In this document: piece by piece, positions 36,415 through 45,072 of the stretch
Layout: the number at the start of each line of letters is the position of its first letter
Numbering within the stretch: the first letter of the stretch is position 1
Source: Tepidamorphaceae bacterium
Lineage (GTDB): Bacteria; Pseudomonadota; Alphaproteobacteria; Rhizobiales; Tepidamorphaceae
Direction: 5' to 3'
Assembly: GCA_028279445.1 (NCBI GenBank)
Contig: JANQNT010000014.1
Span: 1-64,000, forward strand
Length of the DNA stretch: 64,000 bases
Notes under the pieces: generated by a model
Told to the model about the DNA's origin: nothing
Databases searched by the model: none
Seen by the model: only the letters and a program-made list of their open reading frames with translations
Translations under genes and position numbers: made by a program

Positions 36415-39053
36415 TGAACCGTGCAGCCTCGATGATCGGCGCCTTGGCGCATGTTCTCGTCGTCTCCCTGCTGCTGCTTCTGGTTCTTGTGGCGGCATCG
36501 CCGGTCAAGGCGGCCGAGACGCTCACCGGCTCGTTCACGCAGGCGGCGACCCATGACTGCCGCACCAGCACCGTCACCTACGAGATCGTGCTCACCATCC
36601 CGCAGGAGATGCAGGACACGATCGCAGCGGAGATGGGCAGCAGCACCTACGCTACCATCGTCAGCGATCTGCCGGTCGGGCTGAAATGGCTCTCGGCATC
36701 GCTCTCCGGCGACGCCTATCTCGCCGGTTCGACCGCGAACATCGTCAGCCGCACCCGCGACAGCGATCGCGTCATCGCCGAGCGTGTCCTGCTGGCGCCG
36801 GGCGATGTCGATGACGATGGCCGCGCCGCGACGATCGTCGTACGCGGTGTCGCCGAGGTGCAGGCCGGCATGCCGGTGCCGAGCACGTTTTCGCATGCGG
36901 TGATGCTGACCGTCGAAGGGCGCCGGTTCGGCGCTTTCACGCCCTACGCGGAGGACCTTGAATCCACGCCGCCCGGCGGCGGCACGGGCACCATCACGAA
37001 GACCGGCACGCCGACCGAGGTAACCGCCGATCCGGATGCATGCATGCCCGATCCGGCGGACCCCGGCCGTCCGGAGCGTGGCGAGGCCTGCCTGTCCGCC
37101 CAGGCCGTGGTCTATTGCGGCGAGGAGGATGGCGAATACACCGTGATCGTCACCGGCGAGACGGCCTCGCCGGACTTCGTGGTCATCAATGTGCTGACGC
37201 CGGGCGTTGCAATCGATGTCGGCGGGTCGCCGGAGGTCTCCGTCGCGGTGCCCGTGGTCGCCGGCACCTACTACGCTGAACTGGTGGTTACTGGCGCAGC
37301 GCCCGGCACCGCGATGACGCTGGCCATCGAGGGTGACGGCGATGTCGGCGTTGTCGAGGACCTGCCCGACGGCTTTGCCCTGTGCTGTGCCACCGAGCTG
37401 GTCGTCGTCATTCCGCCGGACTGCGAGGAACGGCCCGAACCTGAACCCGAGCCGGAACCGGTCTGGGACCTGAAGATCGAGAAGATCTTCGACGACGAGG
37501 AGCCTTGCGAGGGCGGCAGGGCGTGTCAGTTCAGGCTCAAGGTCACCAACGAGGGACCCGATCCGCATGGCGGCGACGTGGCGATCCGGGACAGCAACGA
37601 GGGCAAGCCCTTCGTCTTCGCGCCGTTCACCGCGCCCGCCCCATGGTCATGCACCGGCGACGAAAGCACGCTCGAGTGCACTTATCCCGATGCCGATCTG
37701 CCGGTCGGCGGCTTCGTCGAGATACCGGTGCGGGTGGTCTCGCTGTTGCGGGTTGCCGGGCCGGTCGAGATCGAGAATTGCGGCGAGATCGTCCAGCCAG
37801 CCGACAGCAAGGACACGAACGCACTCAACGATCGCGGCTGCGCCGTTTCGCCGGTACCCGAGCCGCCGGTCACCGAAACACCGCCGGAAGACGCACCCGC
37901 TCCACCCGACGATGATCCGGCCCCGCCCGACGATGTGATCACGCCGGACGATGACGACACCCCCGAACCGCCTGCGCCGGTCGACCTGTCGATCACCAAG
38001 ACCGCACCCAGCAGTTGCCGTGGCCGCGAGGAATGCGCCTTCACCGTGACGGTGCGCAACGCGGGCGAATCCACCTATGAGGGAACGCTCGTCGTCTCCG
38101 ACGTGCCGGGCGCGAACGGTGTCACCTATGCCGGCCATTCACCGTCCGACTGGACCTGCACACGCGCCGCCCGCGGTGTGGTCTGCGCCCGGTCGGACAC
38201 GGTGCTGGCGCCCGGCGAATCGCTCTCGCTGACCATCCGGTTCAACGTGCCCGACAGTTCCAGCCTGCGCCGCACCGGACTTGAGAACTGCGCCTATCTG
38301 GGCGGCGAACCGGCCGGTCCCGTCGGTGGTGCGGACGTGCGCGCCGTGCAGCGGGCCTTGCGGGACTTCGGCTACGACCCCGGTCCCGTCGATGGCGCCT
38401 TCGGCCCGCGCACGGCACAGGGCCTGCGCGATTTCCAGCGCAACAACGGACTTTCCGTGACCGGGACGATCACGCCGGAGACCATCGAGCGCCTCGGGCT
38501 GAGCGGTCCCGAGGAACTGTCGGAGCCATACAGCGACGCCTTCGCCGACGACAACGCCTACTGCGTGCGCACCAATATCGCCGTGCCGCCGCCGCCGGCC
38601 TGCGGTCCCGGCGAGCAGCTTCGCAACGGCCGCTGCGTGTCGATCTGCCCGCGCGGGCAGGAATTCCGCAACGGCCGCTGCCGTGCTCGCGTCATCCAGT
38701 GCCCGCAGGGCCAGGAGTTCCGCAGTGGCCGCTGCCGCGACATTCGCTGTCCGGCCGGCCAGGAGCTGCGTAACGGGCGCTGCCTGGCCATCCGGTGTCC
38801 TGCCGGTCAGGAGTTCCGCAACGGTCGCTGCCGGCCGATCCGCGACACCGCTCCGCAGTGCCCGCAAGGTCAGGTGTTCCGCGACGGGCGCTGCCGCGAC
38901 GTCGTGCAGCGTTGCCCGCAGGGCCAGATCCTGCGCGGTGACCGCTGCGTGCCCGTGCTGCGGTCCTGCGAGCCTGGTGAAGTGCTGGTCAACGGGCGCT
39001 GCGTCAAGCTGCAGATCCGCATCCCCAACTTCGGCACGATCGAGATCGAGTAG
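36414..39053 (+). CDS. Secreted DUF11 / peptidoglycan-binding / Cys-repeat protein
   Basis: An 879-residue exported modular protein. Signal peptide with cleavage near VKA (33). A beta-rich N-terminal region is followed by a PEPEPEPEP linker (about 340). Next come a DUF11-like domain (about 350-460), a second acidic Pro/Asp linker (about 485-520), another DUF11-like domain (about 520-630) and a PG_binding_1 domain (VQRALRDFGYDPGPVDG, FQRNNGLSVTG, about 640-695). Eight tandem cysteine repeats of the form CPxGQxFRNGRC (about 730-863) precede a short tail. ATG 36414 is used, with GGGAGG 7 bp upstream; GTG 36411 is the alternative. The domains imply a cell-wall-associated or envelope protein; the function is unknown. 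Confidence 0.82.
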   Translation: MNRAASMIGALAHVLVVSLLLLLVLVAASPVKAAETLTGSFTQAATHDCRTSTVTYEIVLTIPQEMQDTIAAEMGSSTYATIVSDLPVGLKWLSASLSGDAYLAGSTANIVSRTRDSDRVIAERVLLAPGDVDDDGRAATIVVRGVAEVQAGMPVPSTFSHAVMLTVEGRRFGAFTPYAEDLESTPPGGGTGTITKTGTPTEVTADPDACMPDPADPGRPERGEACLSAQAVVYCGEEDGEYTVIVTGETASPDFVVINVLTPGVAIDVGGSPEVSVAVPVVAGTYYAELVVTGAAPGTAMTLAIEGDGDVGVVEDLPDGFALCCATELVVVIPPDCEERPEPEPEPEPVWDLKIEKIFDDEEPCEGGRACQFRLKVTNEGPDPHGGDVAIRDSNEGKPFVFAPFTAPAPWSCTGDESTLECTYPDADLPVGGFVEIPVRVVSLLRVAGPVEIENCGEIVQPADSKDTNALNDRGCAVSPVPEPPVTETPPEDAPAPPDDDPAPPDDVITPDDDDTPEPPAPVDLSITKTAPSSCRGREECAFTVTVRNAGESTYEGTLVVSDVPGANGVTYAGHSPSDWTCTRAARGVVCARSDTVLAPGESLSLTIRFNVPDSSSLRRTGLENCAYLGGEPAGPVGGADVRAVQRALRDFGYDPGPVDGAFGPRTAQGLRDFQRNNGLSVTGTITPETIERLGLSGPEELSEPYSDAFADDNAYCVRTNIAVPPPPACGPGEQLRNGRCVSICPRGQEFRNGRCRARVIQCPQGQEFRSGRCRDIRCPAGQELRNGRCLAIRCPAGQEFRNGRCRPIRDTAPQCPQGQVFRDGRCRDVVQRCPQGQILRGDRCVPVLRSCEPGEVLVNGRCVKLQIRIPNFGTIEIE

Positions 39054-39073
39054 CGGTAGGCCTGACTAAGTCG

Positions 39074-39358
39074 TCAGCTAAGCTGTCCGGTCTGGCGCAG
39101 GACGTAGGAGATTACCTGCGCGACGGCGGTGTAGAGCTCCTCGGGGATGGTCTCGTCCAGTTCCACCCGCGACAGGGCGGCCGCCAGCACCGGATTCTCC
39201 TCGATCGTCACGCCATGCTGTTCGGCGGTTTCGACGATGTGACGCGCGAGTTCGCCATGCCCCTTGGCGAGAACCGTCGGAGCTTCCCCATCCGCCTGAT
39301 CGTAGCCGAGCGCGATGGCGATTGTGGGTTCCTGCTTGTCATCCTTGGTGCCGGTCAT
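39074..39358 (-). CDS. FlhB C-terminal-like export switch protein
   Basis: A 94-residue protein matching only the part of FlhB that follows the NPTH autocleavage site. IAIALGYDQ at the N-terminus corresponds to the strand after NPTH, PTVLAKGHGELARHIVETAEQHGV and EENPVLAAALSRVELDETIPEELYTAVAQVISYVLR match the FlhB_CC core. It has no membrane domain and no NPTH. Its ATG lies 4 bp after the FliK-like gene stop. Such FlhB-C orphans (FlhX-like) can substitute for cleaved FlhB in some bacteria. No other flagellar genes are in the window. Confidence 0.85.
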   Translation of the reverse strand: MTGTKDDKQEPTIAIALGYDQADGEAPTVLAKGHGELARHIVETAEQHGVTIEENPVLAAALSRVELDETIPEELYTAVAQVISYVLRQTGQLS

Positions 39359-39362
39359 GGCG

Positions 39363-41156
39363 TCATCCTGTTCGATCGACGAAGCGGCCGGAGGCGGCTG
39401 CGCCGTCGGGCGGTGGCGCCTGGCCTGTGAGGACGGCCATCTCATCGATCTCCAGTTGCGCGGCGGCGAGCGCATCGCCAAGCTCGGTCAGGCCGGCGCG
39501 CAGGCTTGCCGCCGTCTCGTCGCGTTCGGCCCACACCGTCACGGATACCTGCCGGGCGATGTAGGTGACCATGGCCTCCACGGACCCGGTTTCGGCCAGA
39601 TCGAGCGCGAAACGAACACGCCAGATGCGTTCGTCCCCATGATCCTTTCGCCGGCTCTCTTCCTGGGCGATGCGGATCGCCAGCGTGGCGGTCTCCTGAC
39701 CGCGCGCCAGCGGCAATTCGATCTGCAGCGTGCGCGGCTGGGCATCCGTGGCGGCGTCGGCGCGCGGGGCACCGTCGCTGTCCGGCAGGTTGGCGATCTG
39801 CAGCAGCCGCAGCCGTGCAAGTGTTGCCTCGCTGCCGGCAAGCAGCGCCCGCGCGATTTCCTCCGCGCCTGCCGAAACCGGCAGCGTCGCGGTGGCGGGT
39901 TGCTGCGCTTGCGGCATGCCGCCCCGATCGGGCGGAGGCGCCGTACCGGCTGCGCGCGGCATCGCCTGCGCGGCCTTGTCGCCGAGAAAGCCCTGCAACA
40001 GTCCGCGCAGCGCCAGCAGGGCCGCCTTCTGGTCACCTGTCACGACTTGCCCGCGCGCCAGGGCCGCTTCGAGGAACGGCCCGGCCCGCGCAACGCTTGC
40101 GCGCAGACCAGCCGGGTCGGAAACCGCCGCCGGGGTGACCCGCAGACCGAACAAGTGACGCGCGGCCGCCTCGATGGCTGGCGGCAACGTCGCTCGCTGT
40201 GGCTGTGCAATGAGTGCCGCGAGGTCCGCGAACAGGCCCGCCGGTCCGGCCTGCGCGGCCGCTGCCGCGGTCTTGGCCTGGGCCACCGCCAGCGGTGCGG
40301 AGGCGCGTGGCGCGTGCGGATCGGCCAACGTTGCAGGAGTCCGGGCTGCACCGGAGGACGTGACCGTCTGCGCCGGGGGTGAGGATATTGTGCTGGCAGG
40401 GCCTTGCGCGGGTGGTGGCGAGGCGACGCGAGCACCCGCGCTGTTTGGCGCCGGAGACGGCGGAGCCTGCACGGCTTGTGGCGATGGCTGGACGCCCGTG
40501 GGTTGCGAGGGGGCTGGGGGCTGTCCGGACGTCGTTGGTGGTGACGGCTGGGCAGCAGCCCCGGTCGCGATCTGGACCGCAGCGCCGGGCTGACCGGATG
40601 CGGCGGGCGGGGCAGCGACGGCTGGTCGCGCCGGGGCGGGGGATGGTTGGTTTCCGCCCGTCGTGGCCGGTCCTCGCGACGACTGTGCGGCAGGACTGGA
40701 AACCCCGCTTGCCGCCGTTGTGGGCGCTGTCTGTTGTCGGCCTGAAGCCGATTGCACGACCGATTGGGTTGGCGTGGGACGTGCCGCGGCCCCTGGCGGC
40801 GCGGTCCCCTGTGGCGCGAGCGACTGGCCGGGCGGTGGTTGGGGCGTGGCGCCGGGTGGAACCTGTGCCACCGCGCGTGGGGCCGGCTGTCCGGTAGCGC
40901 TCGCCGCCGGCCGCAAGGTCACGGCATTGGCGTTGCGCTCGACGGTGAAGGTCACCATCGTTCCGGGACGTAGCGCCAGCGTCGTCGCCACATCGACAAC
41001 GGCGCGGCCGATGGCGAGCCGCACACCATCGGCAAGTACGGCCTGGATGCGTGCACGCACCGTATCGCCATGCTTCAGTCCGGCAAGCGCCTGCGCCAGC
41101 GTGACCTGGGCGCCGGCGTTCGCCGGGCCGCTGGGAGGCAGGCCGCCGATCGCCAT
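39363..41156 (-). CDS. FliK-like Pro/Ala-rich protein
   Basis: A 597-residue protein with a compact N-terminal domain (about 1-85), a long Pro/Ala/Ser/Gln low-complexity stretch (about 85-300) and a conserved C-terminal domain (about 440-575). The C-terminal domain (RTLQIELPLARGQETATLAIRI, WRVRFALDLAETGSVEAMV, VTVWAERDETAASLRAGL) resembles Flg_hook/FliK_C. FliK controls flagellar hook length by interacting with the FlhB C-domain, and the next gene encodes just such a domain. The pair is therefore probably a two-protein export-switch module. The gene follows ppk2 by 12 bp. Confidence 0.78.
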   Translation of the reverse strand: MAIGGLPPSGPANAGAQVTLAQALAGLKHGDTVRARIQAVLADGVRLAIGRAVVDVATTLALRPGTMVTFTVERNANAVTLRPAASATGQPAPRAVAQVPPGATPQPPPGQSLAPQGTAPPGAAARPTPTQSVVQSASGRQQTAPTTAASGVSSPAAQSSRGPATTGGNQPSPAPARPAVAAPPAASGQPGAAVQIATGAAAQPSPPTTSGQPPAPSQPTGVQPSPQAVQAPPSPAPNSAGARVASPPPAQGPASTISSPPAQTVTSSGAARTPATLADPHAPRASAPLAVAQAKTAAAAAQAGPAGLFADLAALIAQPQRATLPPAIEAAARHLFGLRVTPAAVSDPAGLRASVARAGPFLEAALARGQVVTGDQKAALLALRGLLQGFLGDKAAQAMPRAAGTAPPPDRGGMPQAQQPATATLPVSAGAEEIARALLAGSEATLARLRLLQIANLPDSDGAPRADAATDAQPRTLQIELPLARGQETATLAIRIAQEESRRKDHGDERIWRVRFALDLAETGSVEAMVTYIARQVSVTVWAERDETAASLRAGLTELGDALAAAQLEIDEMAVLTGQAPPPDGAAASGRFVDRTG

Positions 41157-41168
41157 CCCCCGGCCCCC

Positions 41169-42050
41169 TCAGGTGTCCGAAGAGGTTGCAAAGAACGCGT
41201 CGACTGTATGGATGATATTGCGGTCGATCTCGCCGATGGCGTCGGTGTCGCGTCCCTCATAGACGATCTCGCCGAGGATGCAGCGGATCACATTGAGGCG
41301 CATGCGCAGCTTGTCGTTGGCCCGCACCACGGTCCACGGCGCGTGCACGCTGTCGGTCCGCCGCAGCATGGTGTCGCGCGCCCGCGTATAGTCGGACCAC
41401 AGGCCGAGCCCCTCGATGTCGATCGGCGACAGCTTCCATGTTTTGAGCGGATCGTGGCGGCGCGAATGCAGCCGCTTGAGCTGCATCTCGCGGCCCACGT
41501 CGAGCCAGAACTTGACGAGACGGATGCCGTCGTCGGCCAGCATGCGTTCGAACACCGGTGCCGCCTGCAGGAATTCCGCCGTCTGCTCCGGTGAGGCGAA
41601 GCCCATCACCGGCTCGACCCCGGCACGGTTGTACCAGGAGCGGTCGAAGATCACGATGCGCCCCTTGCTCGGCATCTGCGATGCATAGCGCTGGAAGTAC
41701 CATTGCCCGGCTTCGGTCGGTGTCGGCTTGGACAGCGCCACAACGCGGGCATGGCGCGGATTGAGGTGCTGCATGATGCGCAGGATGGTGCCGCCCTTGC
41801 CGGCCGCATCGCGCCCTTCGAAGATGATTGCCAGGCGCTCGCCGGTTGCGCGTACATGACGTTGCAGTTTCAGCAGTTCGATCTGCAGATGGCGCAGTTC
41901 CTTCTCGTAGCGCTTGCGCTTCATGCGCTTGTCGTAGGGGTATCCGCCGGACCGGAACGCCGCGTCGGCGATCCAATCGGGCAGGTCGGGGCTGTCGATA
42001 TCGAAGCCGGGGATTTCCTCTTGTGCCTGCGGCTCGTTTTGCTGCGCCAT
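41169..42050 (-). CDS. ppk2: Polyphosphate kinase 2
   Basis: A 293-residue PPK2-family kinase using polyphosphate to phosphorylate nucleotides, or the reverse. Walker A GRDAAGKGG (79-87), Walker B/lid region IVIFDRSWYNRAGVEPVMG (132-150) and the downstream VKFWLDVGREMQ and HDPLKTWKLSP. It belongs to the single-domain class. ATG 42050 has GGAG 9-12 bp upstream. It diverges from phoR with a 146-bp shared upstream region, linking polyphosphate turnover to the phosphate-sensing genes. Confidence 0.93.
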   Translation of the reverse strand: MAQQNEPQAQEEIPGFDIDSPDLPDWIADAAFRSGGYPYDKRMKRKRYEKELRHLQIELLKLQRHVRATGERLAIIFEGRDAAGKGGTILRIMQHLNPRHARVVALSKPTPTEAGQWYFQRYASQMPSKGRIVIFDRSWYNRAGVEPVMGFASPEQTAEFLQAAPVFERMLADDGIRLVKFWLDVGREMQLKRLHSRRHDPLKTWKLSPIDIEGLGLWSDYTRARDTMLRRTDSVHAPWTVVRANDKLRMRLNVIRCILGEIVYEGRDTDAIGEIDRNIIHTVDAFFATSSDT

Positions 42051-42196
42051 GGACCCGCTCCACCCGATCTGGCGCGACACCGGTATGCACGGCCGGTTGT
42101 CGCGGTGGTCTTTGTTGCCCGGCGAGTGTAGAGAATTTGCCGGGAAAGTCTTGCGCGGTGTCGCAAGGCCGGTCCCGACCGATGCGGAACGCAGCC

Positions 42197-43528
42197 ATGA
42201 CCCAGTCCGAAACACCGGCCGTTCGCGAGGCGCCAAGCTGGCTGGCGCGCGTCGTTGCACGCGCCGGCCCGGCGACCGGCGTGTTCCTTGGCGCCGTCTC
42301 GGTGCTCGGCCTGTGGGTCGCGTTCGGCAATCTGCCGGGATCGGTCGCGCTGCTGCTGTCTGCGGGTGCCGCCGTTATCGCGTGGGCCTTTTCCGGACCG
42401 GTCCGCGCGGTGCAGGCGGTCGCCGCCGCGCCGCCGCGCGCGACCCGTGCCGCCGGCGAGGCGGCCCTGCTCGATGCGGTGCTCGCCAACCTGCCCGAGC
42501 CGGTTCTCATCGTCGATGACGCCATGCGCATCCGGGTCATGAACCGGGCGGCCACCGACAGCCTCGGCACGCACGCCAAGCGCGCGCCGTTCGCCTTCGC
42601 GGTGCGCGCGCCGCAGGTCGCGGAAGCCGTGGAGGCGGTGCTGGCCGGCGCCGAACCGGCCACGGTGACCTACTACGAGAAAGTGCCCGTGGACCGCTGG
42701 TTCGAGGCCCATGTCTGCCTCATCGAGAACGCCGATGCGACACCGGAAGCCGGCAATCGCGTGCTGGTCTATCTGCGCGATCTCACCCAGCAGCAGCGCA
42801 CCGAGCTTATGCGTTCGGACTTCATCGCCAATGCCAGTCACGAGCTGCGCACGCCGCTGGCCTCGGTGACCGGTTTCATCGAGACCCTGCAGGGCCCGGC
42901 ACGCAACGATGCCGAGGCCCGCGAGCGCTTTCTCAACATCATGGCGGTGCAGGCCAACCGCATGTCACGGCTGATCGATGACCTGATGTCGTTGAGCCGG
43001 ATCGAGCAGAAGGTGCATCTGCGTCCGGGCGACCGGGTCAACCTGGACCAGGTGGTCGGGCATGTACGCGACTCGCTGGCGCCGATTGCCGAGGAGAACG
43101 GTGTCGAGATTGTCGTCGAAGCGACCGACCGCGCTCTTGAGGCGGCTCCCTCCGTCGTGCTCGGCGATCAGGACGAACTGACCCAGGTGGTGCAGAACCT
43201 GGTCGAGAATGCCATCAAATACGGCAAGTCGGGCGGTCGCGTGGAACTGACGGTCGACCGCATTGGCGCGCCGGGTGGCGGCCCGGGGCAAATCGAAATC
43301 AATGTCCGCGATCACGGACCGGGCATCGCGCCGGAGCATCTGCCGCGGCTGACCGAACGGTTCTACCGTGCCGATGTCGAGTCCAGCCGCGAGACCGGGG
43401 GAACCGGTCTGGGGCTGGCCATCGTCAAGCACATCCTTAACCGGCATCGCGGCACGCTGAGTGTCGACAGCACGGTCGGCCAGGGCGCGCTTTTCAGCAT
43501 CCGTCTAGATGCAGCTCCAAGTGCATGA
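42197..43528 (+). CDS. phoR: PhoR phosphate-sensing histidine kinase
   Basis: A 443-residue membrane histidine kinase that phosphorylates PhoB under phosphate limitation. Two close hydrophobic helices (about 24-62) form a hairpin with no real periplasmic domain. A PAS-like domain follows (PVLIVDDAMRIRVMNRAA). The HisKA box is NASHELRTPLASVTGF. The ATPase domain has NLVENAIKYGK, DHGPGIAPEHL and GGTGLGLAIVKHIL. ATG 42197 is used; ATG 42182 is in frame and possible. It is separated from phoB by the whole pst-phoU cluster. Confidence 0.92.
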   Translation: MTQSETPAVREAPSWLARVVARAGPATGVFLGAVSVLGLWVAFGNLPGSVALLLSAGAAVIAWAFSGPVRAVQAVAAAPPRATRAAGEAALLDAVLANLPEPVLIVDDAMRIRVMNRAATDSLGTHAKRAPFAFAVRAPQVAEAVEAVLAGAEPATVTYYEKVPVDRWFEAHVCLIENADATPEAGNRVLVYLRDLTQQQRTELMRSDFIANASHELRTPLASVTGFIETLQGPARNDAEARERFLNIMAVQANRMSRLIDDLMSLSRIEQKVHLRPGDRVNLDQVVGHVRDSLAPIAEENGVEIVVEATDRALEAAPSVVLGDQDELTQVVQNLVENAIKYGKSGGRVELTVDRIGAPGGGPGQIEINVRDHGPGIAPEHLPRLTERFYRADVESSRETGGTGLGLAIVKHILNRHRGTLSVDSTVGQGALFSIRLDAAPSA

Positions 43529-43586
43529 AGTCTCCGGGTTTTGCAGTGTGATGACGGGAAAATTGATTATATATCAATATCTTATT

Positions 43587-43619
43587 TTGTCATTGAACTG
43601 TAATTAAAGCGTCATATAA
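43587..43619 (+). promoter_or_regulatory. Pho box (three PhoB repeats) before pstS
   Basis: Three adjacent 11-bp units, TTGTCATTGAA, CTGTAATTAAA and GCGTCATATAA, match the PhoB repeat CTGTCATNNNN. They lie in a markedly AT-rich stretch (43559-43625) of the phoR-pstS gap and 157 bp before the pstS GTG. The first unit fits best. Confidence 0.82.
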
Positions 43620-43776
43620 AACCTAAGCAAGGCTCCTAGAGTCGCCGCTGCTCGCCGCTATGAGCGCGCGCAAACAGCCGTTTGGTTGCCGGGCCGGTCG
43701 TGGGAAGATTCGTCGCGACCGACGACCACGAACCGGGGACTTTGGCGGCATCCATTTCTAGGACAGGAGAGTCGTC

Positions 43777-44817
43777 GTGAAGACTACTGCCATGACTGCC
43801 GCTGCCGCGCTTGCGGTTACCGGCATTTTCGTAGCCGCGCCCGCGCAGGCGCGCGACCAGGTTCAGGTTGCCGGTTCGTCGACCGTGCTTCCCTACGCCA
43901 AGATCGTCGCCGAGAACTTCGGCGAGGCGTTCCCGCAGTTCAAGACGCCGGTCGTCGAGTCTGGCGGTTCGTCCGCCGGACTGAAGGAATTCTGCCGCGG
44001 TGTCGGACCGGAGTTCATCGACGTGGCCAATGCTTCGCGCGCCATCCGCGAGAAGGAAGTCAAGGCCTGCGCCGAGAACGGCGTCACCGAGATTCAGGAA
44101 ATCCGCATCGGGTATGACGGCATCGTGTTCGCCACCGACATCAACGGCCCGGACTTCGAGCTGACGCCGGCCGATGTGTACAAGGCGCTTGCCGCCCAGC
44201 GTATCGTCGACGGCCAGAAGGTCGACAACCCGACGAAGAAGTGGTCGGACGTCGACGGCAAGTTCCCCGAGTGGGACATCGCCGCCTACATCCCCGGCGA
44301 GAAGCACGGCACCCGCGAAGTGTTCGAGGAGAAGGTCCTTCTCGTTGGCTGCGAGGAAGTCGGCGACTTCAAGGCGTTCCAGGACATGGGCATGGATGAG
44401 GATGCTGCCGAGAAGGCCTGCATCGCGGTCCGCAAGGACGGTGGCACGGTCGACATCGACGGTGACTACACCGAGACCCTGGCGCGCATCGACTCCAACA
44501 AGACCGGCGTTGGCGTCTTCGGCCTGGCGTTTTACGAGAACAACGCCGACAAGCTGAAGGTCGCGACCATCAACGACATCGTTCCGACCACCGAGTCGAT
44601 CGCCACCGGCGAGTATCCGGTCTCCCGCCCGCTGTTCTTCTACGTCAAGAAGGCGCACCTGGGCGTGATCCCCGGCCTGAACGAGTATGTCGAGTTCTTC
44701 ATCTCCGATGCCATGACCGGCCCGGACAGCCCGCTGGCCGAGTACGGCCTGGTCGCGGCTCCGGACGGCGAGCGTGACGCGGTGCGTGACGGCTTCGCCG
44801 CCGGCAACACGATGTAA
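43777..44817 (+). CDS. pstS: Phosphate-binding periplasmic protein PstS
   Basis: A 346-residue phosphate receptor of the PstSCAB importer. Signal peptide with cleavage after AQA (25). Phosphate-contacting segments are VAGSSTVLPYAK, ESGGSSAGLKEFCRG and DVANASRAIREKEV. It is of the larger alphaproteobacterial type with RVFEEKVL-like helices. GTG 43777 has GGACAGGAGA upstream. A Pho box precedes it, and a strong stem-loop follows 18 bp after the stop. Confidence 0.95.
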   Translation: MKTTAMTAAAALAVTGIFVAAPAQARDQVQVAGSSTVLPYAKIVAENFGEAFPQFKTPVVESGGSSAGLKEFCRGVGPEFIDVANASRAIREKEVKACAENGVTEIQEIRIGYDGIVFATDINGPDFELTPADVYKALAAQRIVDGQKVDNPTKKWSDVDGKFPEWDIAAYIPGEKHGTREVFEEKVLLVGCEEVGDFKAFQDMGMDEDAAEKACIAVRKDGGTVDIDGDYTETLARIDSNKTGVGVFGLAFYENNADKLKVATINDIVPTTESIATGEYPVSRPLFFYVKKAHLGVIPGLNEYVEFFISDAMTGPDSPLAEYGLVAAPDGERDAVRDGFAAGNTM

Positions 44818-44835
44818 GACTTGAAAAACTGATCC

Positions 44836-44876
44836 GCGTCGGCGCGTGGCCCGGTCAACGGATCGCGCGCCGACGC
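44836..44876 (+). other. Perfect 11-bp stem-loop between pstS and pstC
   Basis: GCGTCGGCGCG (44836-44846) pairs perfectly with CGCGCCGACGC (44866-44876) across a 19-base loop. No T run follows. Such a hairpin could stabilise the 3' end of a pstS-only mRNA or cause partial termination, giving PstS excess over the membrane subunits. The rest of the 44818-45072 gap shows no gene. Confidence 0.6.
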
Positions 44877-45072
44877 AAATCAGCGCCGAGTATCAAATCA
44901 GTGCTGAGTATGAGGCGCAGACCGTCGGCCCGGCAGGGATGCGGGGATAGAAGGTCTCCAGCGATTGCCCGCGTGCGAACAGGGCCGCGCTTGCGACGCT
45001 AACGATTGAGATCGGGGACGGCCGACAATCGCCGATATCCGATCGTTGCTCGAACAGGTTGGGGTGGCGAGC

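Noticed and set aside
37435..37465. Short tandem acidic/proline codons as a possible DNA repeat
   Set aside because: They encode an in-frame PEPEPEPEP domain linker in a continuous gene, so they are a protein feature and not a separate element.
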